Origin: Lantana camara
Taxonomy: Eukaryota; Streptophyta; Magnoliopsida; Lamiales; Verbenaceae
Assembly (NCBI GenBank): GCA_037501455.1
Contig: CM074863.1
Span: 57,207,501-57,271,500, forward strand
Direction of reading: 5' to 3'
Length of the DNA: 64,000 nt
Part shown: positions 1 to 9,862 of the stretch, piece after piece
Layout of the letters: each line of letters starts with the position of its first letter
How positions within the stretch are numbered: position 1 is the stretch's first letter
Notes under the pieces: generated by a model
What the model was told of the DNA's origin: nothing
What the model saw: the letters and a program-made list of their open reading frames with translations, nothing else
Database searches by the model: none
Position numbers and translations under genes: made by a program

Positions 1-1081
1 TGTCCTAGCATGCTACTAATTATGAGATGATCATGGGGCTCCGACACCAATTGAAAATGCGCAACTATGGGGCTCCGACCCCAATTGAAATCATCAATGT
101 GCAGAATTTAAAACATACATAAGACTACCCCATGATCACCTAAACTAGCATGATTCCGCTGAAATTTAAATTTACCAACTAAATTTAAAATTCCTTTGAC
201 TTCAAGTTACAATTAACTTAAGCAATTTGAATATAGTTCATTATTCACGAATTTATTCAAAATCGAAGTCACCGGATTATGAAAAAATAACAATTAATTC
301 AAAATTAAATTTTTTTCTAATAAATCATTCAAAGTGATTTTTGTAATTTTCTCGAAAAATAAGAATTTGACTTTAATTCATAAAATCCCAACTTTTATAA
401 TTATTTCAAATAAATAATTTTATAAATTTAAAATCAAATTTTAGTAATTCGGGATTTTCGAAACATGAAAAAAAAAACGAAACGAAAAGGCGGCCCTGGA
501 CAGCCCCCGCGAGGCGCGCACCCACCGCCAGCATGCGCACACTGCCCGCAGGGAGCTATCGGAAGCCTGGTGGAAGACTCCCGCAAGTGCGCGTGCCTAG
601 CCGCACGCAAGGGTTCGCATGCGCGTGCCTTGCGCGCTGGCCTGCCCGCCTCGAGCAAGAGTCCCAGGCGGGACGATAGCGGAACGGCGCGCAGGCGCCT
701 AGGCGCGCCTGGCGTCTGTGCGCGCATGGAGTAGGGTGGTACAGGGCTGCGACGAGCAGCCCCATGCGCGTACTTGATGCACGCGATCGCACGTGGGTTG
801 ACCCGTTCCGTAATTTTCGTTTCGCAATTTCAACAAATTCATGTAATCCAATTTCGAATTAAAACAATTCAACCAAATCTGAATCTAACCAGCTTAAAAC
901 CAGATTTAAATAGAAAACGATTTTCACAAAATTTTCAAGAAACAGTTTTGATCCGGCCATTTCGTATTTCAAACTAAAATCATGAATACATAACATATAC
1001 TCAAATTCAAGAAATTTCAATCAAAATTCGTAAAGCTGTAACGATACAATACGAGCGTTGCAAGGTGGCTCTGATACCACT
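1..1081 (-). mobile_element. Leader of minus-strand LTR retrotransposon, non-coding
   Basis: This stretch lies downstream (minus strand) of a tRNA-Met primer site at 1068-1079 and so is the 5' leader of the element whose LTR follows at 1082. I see no gag or pol motif in any frame. It holds two direct copies of a roughly 22-bp unit beginning tggggctccgac (about 35-90), an AT-rich middle, and an abrupt GC-rich island at about 475-800 with many gcgc/ggcgcc palindromes. Short open frames over the island exist on both strands and look like by-products of its GC content. The element may be non-autonomous, or its coding part lies outside the window. Confidence 0.55.
1068..1079 (-). other. Primer binding site, tRNA-Met type
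   Basis: Read on the minus strand this is tggtatcagagc, complementary to the 3' end of initiator tRNA-Met, the usual plant LTR-retrotransposon primer. It lies two bases from the LTR edge at 1082. This fixes the element orientation as minus and makes the adjacent LTR the 5' LTR. Confidence 0.85.
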
Positions 1082-1448
1082 TGTTGGAAAACTAGAGCAG
1101 AAACGCAACAGAAATTTAAAATTTTTCATGGACTTGCAATTCTCGTATCGTATCTTAGGGTGTTTAGAAACGTACGTAGATTGAAGCTTTCTAGTGATGT
1201 CAGTACTGCCTACTGAACACCCTTCAAGCGGAATGTCCCTCGAATGGTTCTCGATAGATCCCAAAGCAGCGATCCTCTAAAGCGCATCCACACCAGTCCT
1301 AGAACACGATCAAGCAAGTGAGAATGCTAGTTCTATAACTTGTGTTAATGGCTAGGGTTTTGCTTTGAAAACTTTTCTTTTATTTTTCTCAAAAACTTAA
1401 CACTTCGTGAGTGTTGGTCTAAAGAATAAGAGAAGCACCACCACTAGT

Positions 1449-1456
1449 ATTTATAC
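1449..1456 (-). promoter_or_regulatory. Probable TATA box of the LTR
   Basis: The minus strand reads TATAAATA here, within ctagtataaatactag. It is downstream of the six G-boxes and about 370 bp from the LTR 3' edge at 1082, consistent with a start of transcription near 1420 on the minus strand. Confidence 0.5.
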
Positions 1457-1836
1457 TAGTGTGGATCGAGCCCCTTAGGGTTTCCTAAACCTAATGGGCT
1501 TTTTTTTCTTGCTCACTAATTAACTAATTAATTATTTAATTTAATTGGAGAAAATAAGTTCCCAACTGGTTCTCCAAGTTTTGCAAGAATAACTTTCTCT
1601 CTCCTACAATAGGAAGTTAGACTTTTCAACTTTCCTAAAGCTAAAAGTCAAGATTCAATAAATTAATTAATTCTTAATTAATTATTTATTGGGTTAAGCT
1701 TGAGAAATAAAATCTTAATAATTAATTCAAAATTAATTAAAAGACTTAAATTAATTAATTACAATTTAATTAATTAATTCTAGAAAGGCATTCGCATGTG
1801 GAATAATTCCACACGCCTAAGCCACATCATCCGTGA

Positions 1837-1903
1837 CACGTGTGCATCCCACGTGTGACCCACGTGTACAAGACACGTGGCAGCCACGTGTCAATGACAC
1901 GTG
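1837..1903 (-). promoter_or_regulatory. Cluster of six CACGTG G-boxes in the LTR
   Basis: Six exact CACGTG cores start at 1837, 1850, 1861, 1874, 1885 and 1898, several in the extended context gacacgtggc. This is the ACGT core bound by plant bZIP and bHLH factors, including ABA-response factors. They lie about 380-450 bp upstream (minus strand) of a TATA box, the expected place for a U3 enhancer. ABA or stress responsiveness is inference. Confidence 0.6.
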
Positions 1904-3106
1904 GCAGTCACGTCATTACCGTGACTCGTAGCGAGGCCTTTTGCCTTCTTCGATCAACATTTTGATCCTTCGTTAATCATATTAACATCCTACCATAACC
2001 CTCGTTTCCTGGCATTTGTGTGTGACCCTATAGGTTCATTATTCGATTAGCATTGACAGTAATTAATTAATTCACTAATTAATTAATCACTTCAATGATC
2101 ACACTATCGTAATCGCGATGTGTGACCCCTAGCCGAATAACGAAATGAATCAAAGAACCTTTCAGTCAATAACATACAATGAAATACGATCCTCCTACAA
2201 CTCCATCTCTCAATCAAAAACTAAGGCATGGGAATATTCTCAGAGCCTAAATATTCTTGATCTTTAAAGTTAAGTTCGTTTCATATCCATTTAGACCTAA
2301 ATCCAAGAAAATCCCATTTTCTTGACGTCTTGATCTTTTATCTACCTTGGCCAAGGGTTTAAGTTTAATGGACTACGAACAACTCAATCAGTAAGAGATC
2401 ATTCTTGTTCTTGCAACAAGTATAGGTCCTTTGTTGATTCTACTAATTCTACATATGCCACTTGTGTAATCCCAACATAGGCCGTGGTTCAGGTGTCTAT
2501 ATGGCGACACCCTTTTGAGACTATATCAAAGATTACAAAGTTAGCTCATATGAGTCATCACAGAATCTCAAGTCTAAGGATTAATGAATCACGTTATTGA
2601 CCTGTGAGATATTTCCTAATCTGGAAGTTTCTAGGAGACTTCCTTTCCCATTTAGGAATGTTCTCACGCGGGACATCTCAATGATGAAGTTCTAGTAACA
2701 ATCACCCTCATCTATTATGAACGTATCATCGTACGAACTTATCACTCCATGAAACTGAGTGATCCTTCAAAAGGACATAATCACATAAGCAAGTCTCAAC
2801 AGAGTCAAGGTCGACACTCCCACTGTCTGTCGGACTCTCGACTTGGAGAAGTTTCTAATCCTCGCCTATGGAGTTAAGAACTTATTTCATATGTCGTTCC
2901 CATAACAACAAAGTTCTTAACGGCCTCATCGGATTAGAGGAGTTCAATACATGAAAAAACACAGTCAACCCAAACAGACATAAATAAGCACATAAAGAAG
3001 TGAATTCCTATGAACAAAATCATCTCGTTTATTATTGAAAGACTGTTTGTGATGTTACAAGGAAATAGTAAATCCAAAAGCTACTTTAAGGGAACTATTC
3101 CTAACA

Positions 3107-4351
3107 CCCTATACATCCCCTCCTATCCCTTAATACTAAACCCACAGCCTCTCTCTCGGGTTCTCTTTGACCGAGAGAAGAAGATATGAATATCAGCCCT
3201 GTCAAACAAAATCAAAAAACTTCTGCCTAGATTTCCCCTGATCCTACTAGTCAGAGCTCCACTCAATCCATAATCCCCATTCAATCCTCCCACTACATGG
3301 ATGACCAGCTTATCAATGTCCCATTATCAATCAGCATCACAACAGACCAACCTAAATCTTCTTCCAAAACCAGAAAATTTTGGAGCAAATCGACCCCAAA
3401 TAGAGAACCCAAAAACAACTTGTTCCCCATACTTCCTTCACGAAACCAGAACCCCCCTAACCATGATGAACCCAGTTTTGTCGAACATTACTAAGCTAAC
3501 TAACGGTGGAGGTTGCCCAGCACCCCCGCCGAGAACAATGAGTTGCCTAAGTTGGAACTGCCAGGGCTCGGGGGGTCCTAGGCGAGTTCAGAATCTTCGG
3601 ACTCTGATTCGAGTTCCTAACCCCTCGATCATCTTTCTTTCTGAAACCAGATGCAAGCAGAATAGGATTGAAAGATTAAAGATGTTACTGAACTTGAATG
3701 GTGTGTGCGTGGAGTCAGTTGGCAAGGGTTGAGGACTTGCTTTATTGTGGAGGAAGGATATCACTGTGTTCCTCCAATCTTTATCTAAAAATCACATTAA
3801 CGCTTTGGTCCAGGATTTGGGTAACAAGGGAGAATGAAGGTTTACGGGCTTCTACGGAGCCCCGGAACGACATCTTAGACATATTACGTGGGTTCTTTTA
3901 CGTCGGTTAAGTACTCAGTCGTATAAACCTTGGCTTATTAGCGGTGATTTCAACGAAATATTGAATAATGATGAGAAGGAGGGAGGGAATGACCGATTAT
4001 TTTCACAAATGGACGCTTTAGTTGTGAGTTGGTTGACACTAATCTCACTGATTTGGGTTTCTCTGGATACAAGTTCACTTGGCTCAGAAATAGAGAATCC
4101 CCGGATACCTTGCTCGCCGTTCTCGATCGGTCTGTAGCCTCTGATTCGTGGTATTCGATTTTCCCGAAGGCGAGGGTGGTTCACGTAGCAGCTTCGTACA
4201 ATGATCACCTATTGATTCTCACGGTACTGGATGGAGAAAAAGAGAGACGAAGGAGGAAGAATAGGCCCTTTAGATTCGAAGCAGTTTGGGTTAGAAAGGA
4301 TGATTGCAAGCGTGTGATTGACAAAAGTTGGCAATGTTCTCTAGGGACTTC
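3107..4351 (+). pseudogene. LINE (L1-type) 5' half: endonuclease domain of ORF2, broken
   Basis: An ATG at 3538 opens a frame beginning MSCLSWNCQGSGGPRR, the typical start of plant L1 ORF2, followed by SETRCKQN and GDFNEI, signatures of the apurinic-like endonuclease that nicks target DNA for target-primed reverse transcription. The reading frame has a TGA at 3730 (absent from the duplicate at 62547), a second TGA at about 3835 that the duplicate shares, and a 1-bp loss near 4020 relative to the duplicate. Upstream, 3107-3537 may contain the end of ORF1 but I cannot identify a domain. The LINE is cut at 4351 by LARD1; its reverse transcriptase half resumes at 44739. Confidence 0.85.
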
Positions 4352-5427
4352 TGTAGCGCCCCAAACGGAAGGCACCACATCCCGCGCACCGAGACCCGAC
4401 CCGCATATGAAAGAGAGAGTCCATACACGAGCTGAATCACGGCGAACGGGGACTCACTCACTCACTAGGCTAGGCGGGAACTAAACTTCGAAATCAAATA
4501 CACAATTCCAAGGAATAAAAATGCATGTGCGGAAGCAAAATATATAATCAATCATAAATCCAATGAGCAATTGACGGGTTCAACTAACATAGATACGTAG
4601 TCCCCGAAGATTCATACATAAATATTTCCAAATATACATTCTTGTAAGCTATCAAATGTACAAAATGCGTATGAAGTGACTTAGACTTAAATATGAGACT
4701 TGACAGACTCAGAACCTCGCCTAGCACTCCAAACCTACAAAAGAACTGAAAATAAAGCCGGGTTCAGTCTATAGGAGACTGGTGGGTATAAAAAAGGGCA
4801 TATCGAATTTAAACACACCCACATGCAAGCTATAATCCCGTACGAGGTTTTTGAGATATTTCCCAAGTGGGTGAAAACAAAAGAAGACAACGCTCGGGAT
4901 TACAATGATCAATTTCATAATTCATAATCATATTCATTCATGCGGTCAATACGTGAGCCCTGGCGGGTGGGCGAACATCTCCAACCTACCCCTCGTGTGT
5001 GCATATCAGTTCAGTTTTTTATTTTAGCGATCATACACATTCATACATATTCGTTCATAATCATAATCATATCATATTCATATCATGCATATTCATATCA
5101 TAAACACTTACACCTTCTTCCTCCGGGTGGTGGACGGGTTAGCAAGACCCGACCACCGGTCCATACATAGGTCAATGGGGATACATGAATCCCCCAAGGG
5201 AACTCAGCTCACATTCCCCGCTAAACCTCCTAGCGAGGGCCGGTATCACCATAAATGTGGTGGGACTAGTACAAGGGATCACCGTCGGCCCATGCCTCCC
5301 CGGATTGCCACTTGCACTAAGTCCCTGGGCCCGTGCAATCATAATCATGTCCACGCCAAAAATCATAAGGTGGGGATACATAAAAGAAGGGCTTTACGTT
5401 GAAAATCATAGACTCTTTTGAAAAGAC

Positions 5428-5430
<3 letters not shown>

Positions 5431-5471
<41 letters not shown>
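5431..5471. repeat. (AT)n microsatellite, about 41 bp
   Basis: Uninterrupted AT dinucleotides within the LARD1 3' LTR, 65 bp from the inner edge of the segment that is inverted in the sister LTR. Another tract lies at 6236-6269, about 85 bp beyond the other edge. Confidence 0.95.
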
Positions 5472-5476
<5 letters not shown>

Positions 5477-5554
5477 TTAGCTCAAATCTTTCACATAAAG
5501 GATACATCGGGTTATCGTAACTAATAGAAGAGAAACCCACCTGTTACACCTTAC

Positions 5555-5620
5555 CAAAACCAAGAAGACAAGAGGACTTGAGGATAACCTATGAACCCGG
5601 CATCTCCGCCCTGGAGAAAG
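5555..5620 (-). other. Putative LTR internal exon (LARD1)
   Basis: On the minus strand a TTTGTACAG acceptor precedes ctttctccagggcggagatg, and TTTTG|GTAAGG follows after 66 nt. Homologous segments of 66-81 nt bounded by AG and GTGAGG occur at the same place in five other LTR families in the window. No splicing evidence is available. Confidence 0.45.
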
Positions 5621-6232
5621 CTGTACAAAGGACAATGTAATGTACTCGTGAGACTCAAGACTCCAAATGAAGCACATATGACGCACGACAATGAAATGAA
5701 CATGATATGATATGTGTAGGAGATGATAACATGTCATGAAGTCAAGTAATTCACTTAAATAGTTCAAGTCGATACAATGCATGAAGGTTTCATATCCATT
5801 CGTTCCATATATTTCATAAATCATATCAATTCAAGTCATGAATTTCATTTAACGATTATAGCTCACCATATGACTTGTTAACAATTCATACATGTTATAA
5901 AGGAACAAAGAAATAGCACATGAGTGGAATAAACAAGGCATTCTTGCATGTATGCACGTATAAGGGCATAGAAGATAATTAATGTCATATATCGCGTATA
6001 AACAATATCGAGATTACACCACATTTTCTTAATGAAACATGAAATGGTATCCATTTACTTCCATAATTCAAATAGATTAAATAATACATGATATACCATA
6101 TTTATCAATCCATTAACACATACATATATATTAAAATAAACAATTAAACATGTATATACACCCATACACATAATATTCGAATTAAACAACTAAACACTTT
6201 ACACAAAATACAAACATGCATATATATATATA

Positions 6233-6270
<38 letters not shown>

Positions 6271-6432
6271 CCACGTATACTACATGCATGCAAATTATAT
6301 ACCTACTTGCACATATGTATAATACCCATGCATGCAGCAAGAAGTTGAAACAAAACCATGCACGTATTACACAAACTCCATGCATAATATATAATATATA
6401 TACTCATCACATGCACACCCACACTACTTATT

Positions 6433-6463
<31 letters not shown>

Positions 6464-6595
6464 CATGATATACAATATTTTAGGGACATAAATAAACACT
6501 CATAAGAAAGAAAAGCCAAGCAAATAAGGTTAAAACGAAAGAGAAGCCATCACGCAGCAACAACCCCAAAATGGTCCGAAACAACTCCAAAAAGA

Positions 6596-6758
6596 GGTCA
6601 CGGCCGCGACTAATTTCAGTTCAAAACTGCTCGCGGCCGCTACCAGCATATCGAAAGCAGTTCCAGTAAGAAGAAGTCGAAAGATGGCAGAATTTGGGTC
6701 GCGGGCGCGACCCAAAATGGACTCCATACGGTCGCGGCCGCGACTGCTGCGCGCAGTC
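6596..6758. repeat. Four GC-rich palindromes in LARD1 3' LTR
   Basis: Palindromic units with a (g)gtcgcggccgcgac(c) theme lie at about 6596-6610, 6630-6641, 6696-6713 and 6731-6744, with a further small inverted repeat to 6758. They stand out as GC-rich blocks in AT-rich DNA and occupy the first putative intron of the LTR transcript. Confidence 0.85.
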
Positions 6759-8142
6759 GCAAAACTGGAGCAGAACGCCCCTGCTTCTCTTCCAAAACTT
6801 ACAGCAGCAACAAGGAACAAAGCAAGGCAGAAAATACAGCAAATAAGGCAACAAAAGGGACATAAAAACGCAACAAAACCATTCCTAAACAACACACACA
6901 CACATACGCAGCAAAGGCAAATGAGCAAATCAGGCCCAATTGCTTCAAAAAAACAGTTTCATCCATGAAGATCAAGAAGGCAGCCAATTCCACGAATTTC
7001 ATACTTGAAAAATAAAACATATGAGCTATCTATATCACATAAATGACTTCATATCAAGAGATGCCTGAATATTTCTCAAGAATTCATCAAATCCTTCAAA
7101 AACCCTTACTATTCATGTGTAACTCCATAACATGCTCAACACTCCATGAAAGAGAGCAATATAGCACTTAAAAGAGAGCAAAGAAGATGGACAACAAGAT
7201 CATAAACTTACCTTTCAATTTGGAGAAGAGTTGATGGAGATTTGAGCTTGAATTTGGGCAAGAGTGAATAGTGACAGGAATGGTAGTTAGGTCTCCAAAT
7301 TGCAGCAATTTCTCCTCCTCTTCTTGCCTTGGACGAAATGAATGAGGGAGGGAGTGATAGAGCTCTGTATTAGGAAAAATTGGGGCCAAGAATTGGATAA
7401 AAAGCTTAAGTATTGAAGGAGATATGAACAAAATGGTAAAAGGTGGTCATATACGCGGATGAAGTATAATACAAGCAAAATTCGGGGGTCTAAATGAGCT
7501 TAGAAAAATATGAATTTAGGTTCCTTGGTTTCCTCTCTTTGTTACGAGTCCAGGGCCTCTTTCGGAATTCGAATCTGAACTCTCGAGCTCAAGTTACGGC
7601 CTCCGGAACCAAAGGTGCGCATAGTTTTCTTAATCCCCCGACTTGGTCTCGTCTCCAAAATAAAATTCGTTAACACACCAAACAAAATCGAAAACATGAA
7701 ATGAGCACGTACACATGTTCACAACACATAAATCTACAACATGCTAAAATCACACCAAATTCCGAAATCAATTCACGTAAGAACGGCACGCGATCAAAAC
7801 ACATAAGTGCATAACATTCAAGAATTCCTTTAAACATTCAAATATTTAAATTATAAATTAAATTCCATTATAGCTTTTGATTAAAGTGTAACGAATTAAA
7901 TATAATTAATATAATTAATTAATATTATAATTATAATTAAAGAGCACTAATTAATTATACTTTAAAAAATCAAAGTGGTACGAATTAATTTAATTTTAAT
8001 ATTAATAAACTTAAAATATAAATAATTAACATTTTAATATTTAATATAAAATTAAATATACAAAACACTTATGAATAATTAATTCGTGCAATTTGGTACG
8101 CACATACGTCATATTATACGACTAAAATATCGGGGTGTTACA

Positions 8143-8158
8143 ATCTCTCCCCCTTAAA
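8143..8158 (-). other. Polypurine tract of LARD1
   Basis: On the minus strand a ttaagggggagaga run ends one or two bases before the LTR start TGTAACACCCC at 8142. This is the plus-strand primer position and identifies the left LTR as the 3' LTR. Confidence 0.8.
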
Positions 8159-8202
8159 AAGTATTCGTCCTCGGATTCACTATACGCCTGGAAAAAAACA
8201 AT

Positions 8203-8399
8203 GAGAGAGCCCCGTCTCTCACAAGCAACAAGGAGAGAACCCCGTCTCTCAAACAACAATGAGAGAACCCCATCTCTTGCAAACAAAGAGAGCACCCCGT
8301 CTCTCAAACAACAAGAAGAGAGAGAACCCCGTCTCTCGAATAGCAATGAGAGAATCCCGTCTCTCATAAACAACAAGAAGAGAGAGAACCCCGTCTCTC
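8203..8399 (-). repeat. Array of seven short hairpins in LARD1
   Basis: Seven units of the form GAGAGA-ACCCCG-TCTCTC (plus strand) start at about 8203, 8233, 8261, 8288, 8320, 8348 and 8382. Most are perfect 6-bp stems with a 6-nt loop, and two extend to 7 bp. Linkers are A-rich (acaacaa, aatagcaat). The last part contains a direct duplication of roughly 50 bp. The array lies about 60 bp inside the 3' LTR, before the polypurine tract, exactly where LARD2 has its own array. Confidence 0.85.
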
Positions 8400-8571
8400 G
8401 AATAGCAAAGAGAAAATCGCACTAAGGCACAAATACAACACACCAAAGAGCAAACACCACGAAGAAGGCATCAAGTGATACGAACTCTACGTACTTACCC
8501 TGAAACCCTATACCAATACTTGGAGTTCTTGATTTTCGATCGTCCACTTCAATGTTAAAATTGAGGAGTGT

Positions 8572-9320
8572 TGATACGAACTCCACATACTTGCCGTGAA
8601 ACCCAATACCAATACTTGGAGTTCTAAGAATCTGATCGTCCACTTCAAGGTTGAATTAGAGGAGTGTGACCCGTTTTCTATATTGAGCAAAGAACCAGCA
8701 CTATCAAAGTTTAAGTAACGCACCCCGTCGACTATAAGGAGTCGAGAAATAACGTTATCCGGTGGAGGTTTGAAACTCCGGTATCGTTCAGCAAGAACTT
8801 GAGAGTAAAACTCGCTCGAATGAAAATTCAATAATTGACTTCTTGATTGAAAGAAAAACAAGTTACAATGCTGAATATAAAGATGCATGCATGGAAACCT
8901 AAGAGACACTAGAATACTAAAGGACACAAGCTATTCCCGCCACTTGCCATGAAGGCTTACAAAAGTGGGCTTAAATAAACTAATATGCAGCTAAATAATG
9001 ATAAAATAAATGCCCAAATAATACTATAATAGGCTTAGGGCCGAACTACATGATTTCCACACTTTGGACTTTAGGAATTGGACATAAAAACATTGAAGTA
9101 TTCTGAATTTGGTTCAGCAGCCCATCTTGAAGGTTGGAGTCCAGTTTGAGCAAATTGGTTTAAGAGATTTCCAACATCCTCTTGGATAATTTTGGCTCGA
9201 GCTCTTGTAGTTGGATCACCATAACTTTGTTCCTTTTGTTTGCTATCTTCTTCAGTTGTGGATTGGTCCAGTTCTTTATTTGGGACAAGATATGGCCACG
9301 GTTCATCATGATTCACATCA
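8572..9320 (-). mobile_element. Solo LTR A, CRM-like, inside LTR B
   Basis: A 749-bp LTR with ends tgatacg and cacatca and target duplication agtgt at 8567-8571 and 9321-9325. It is exactly as long as the CRM-like 5' LTR at 48792-49540 and closely similar in reverse orientation, so it is younger than LTR B. Confidence 0.92.
9071..9316 (-). CDS. LTR-encoded C-terminal tail of CRM-like pol
   Basis: An 81-codon open frame starts MNHDEPWPYLVPNKEL, contains TTRARAKIIQ and ends FNVFMSNS. The same peptide is open in the 5' LTR at about 48801-49041 with few substitutions. In CRM-clade elements pol is known to run into the 3' LTR and end there with a tail carrying a TRARAK-like motif. Here, in a solo LTR, it is only a fragment with no upstream pol, so expression is unlikely. 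Confidence 0.55.
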   Translation of the reverse strand: MNHDEPWPYLVPNKELDQSTTEEDSKQKEQSYGDPTTRARAKIIQEDVGNLLNQFAQTGLQPSRWAAEPNSEYFNVFMSNS

Positions 9321-9862
9321 AGTGTGACCCGTTTGCTATAATGAGCAAGGAACCAAACACTATCAGATTGAAAAGTAATGCACCCCGTCGACTATAATGA
9401 GTCGGGAAATGACATTATCCGGTGGAGGGTTTGAAACCCTAATGACGTTCAGCCAAGAACTAGAGAGTTGAACTCACTTAAATCACAAATTCATTAAGAG
9501 TTGACTGGAAAAAAAAATACCAGGCTGAAATATAAAGATGTATACATGGGAATTCTAGGGGACAATTCAGAATTCAAAGAGACAAGCTATTCTCGTCACT
9601 TTCCTAGTAGGTTAAAAAAAATGGGTTGAACCTAATCTAAATGCATGGAAAATAAATAAAAAGATGGCCCAAAGTATAATATAATAGTTCAGGGCCAAAT
9701 TACAATAAACTTAACATAATTTGGGCTTAAAATTCAATCACTAAGACGTTGAAACAAGGTGGATTGGATCCAGCTGAATACTTGTCTTCTTGGAGCTCAT
9801 CTTGAGTTGTGATCATATCAACATTTGGATCAAAGCGTGGCCTTGTCTTATGATTCACATCA

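Larger units (their letters stand above)
1082..3106 (-). mobile_element. 5' LTR (about 2.0 kb), probably Copia-type
   Basis: Plus-strand ends are tgttggaaaac and attcctaaca, so the LTR reads TGTTAGG...CCAACA on its own (minus) strand, a style common in plant Copia elements. The right boundary is supported by the same sequence ending at 62119 in a second copy. Superfamily assignment rests only on terminal style because no coding region is visible. It contains a G-box cluster (1837-1903) and a TATA box (1449-1456) in promoter order for minus-strand transcription. It abuts LINE sequence at 3107. The part from 2042 onward recurs at 61057-62119 with a few percent divergence. Confidence 0.75.
4352..8142 (-). 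repeat. LARD1 3' LTR (3.79 kb)
   Basis: The boundary at 8142 is set by ...ggggtgttaca followed by a polypyrimidine run (polypurine tract on the minus strand). Read on the minus strand it has the shared plan of LTRs in this window: leader ending in AAAG|GTAAGT (7212), four GC-rich palindromes (6596-6744), a putative exon (5555-5620), a covarying hairpin (4765-4781), acceptor plus a tag resembling GCTAGGCG (about 4720-4740), and a conserved terminus. Long (AT)n tracts lie at 5431-5471 and 6236-6269. Compared with the 5' LTR copy, the segment 5367-6151 is in the opposite orientation. Confidence 0.85.
8476..9862 (-). mobile_element. Solo LTR B, CRM-like, interrupted
   Basis: Ends tgatacgaac and gattcacatca, with target duplication tcaag at 8471-8475 and 9863-9867. 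It is an LTR with no internal region, the product of LTR-LTR recombination. LTR A (8572-9320) interrupts it, leaving 8476-8571 and 9326-9862. It matches the 5' LTR of the CRM-like element at 48792-49540 but is more diverged and shorter (about 633 bp). Confidence 0.9.

Noticed and set aside
6182..6491. Tyr/Ile-rich open frames over the AT tracts
   Set aside because: Translations of microsatellite DNA.
8122..8376. Repeated peptide (RDGVLSLLFERRGSL type) as a repeat protein
   Set aside because: It is simply the translation of the hairpin array; frames on both strands show similar repeats, and the region is next to the LTR polypurine tract.
8203..8399. CRISPR-like array
   Set aside because: The repeats are self-complementary hairpins with short A-rich linkers of uneven length in a plant retroelement; there are no unique spacers or cas genes.
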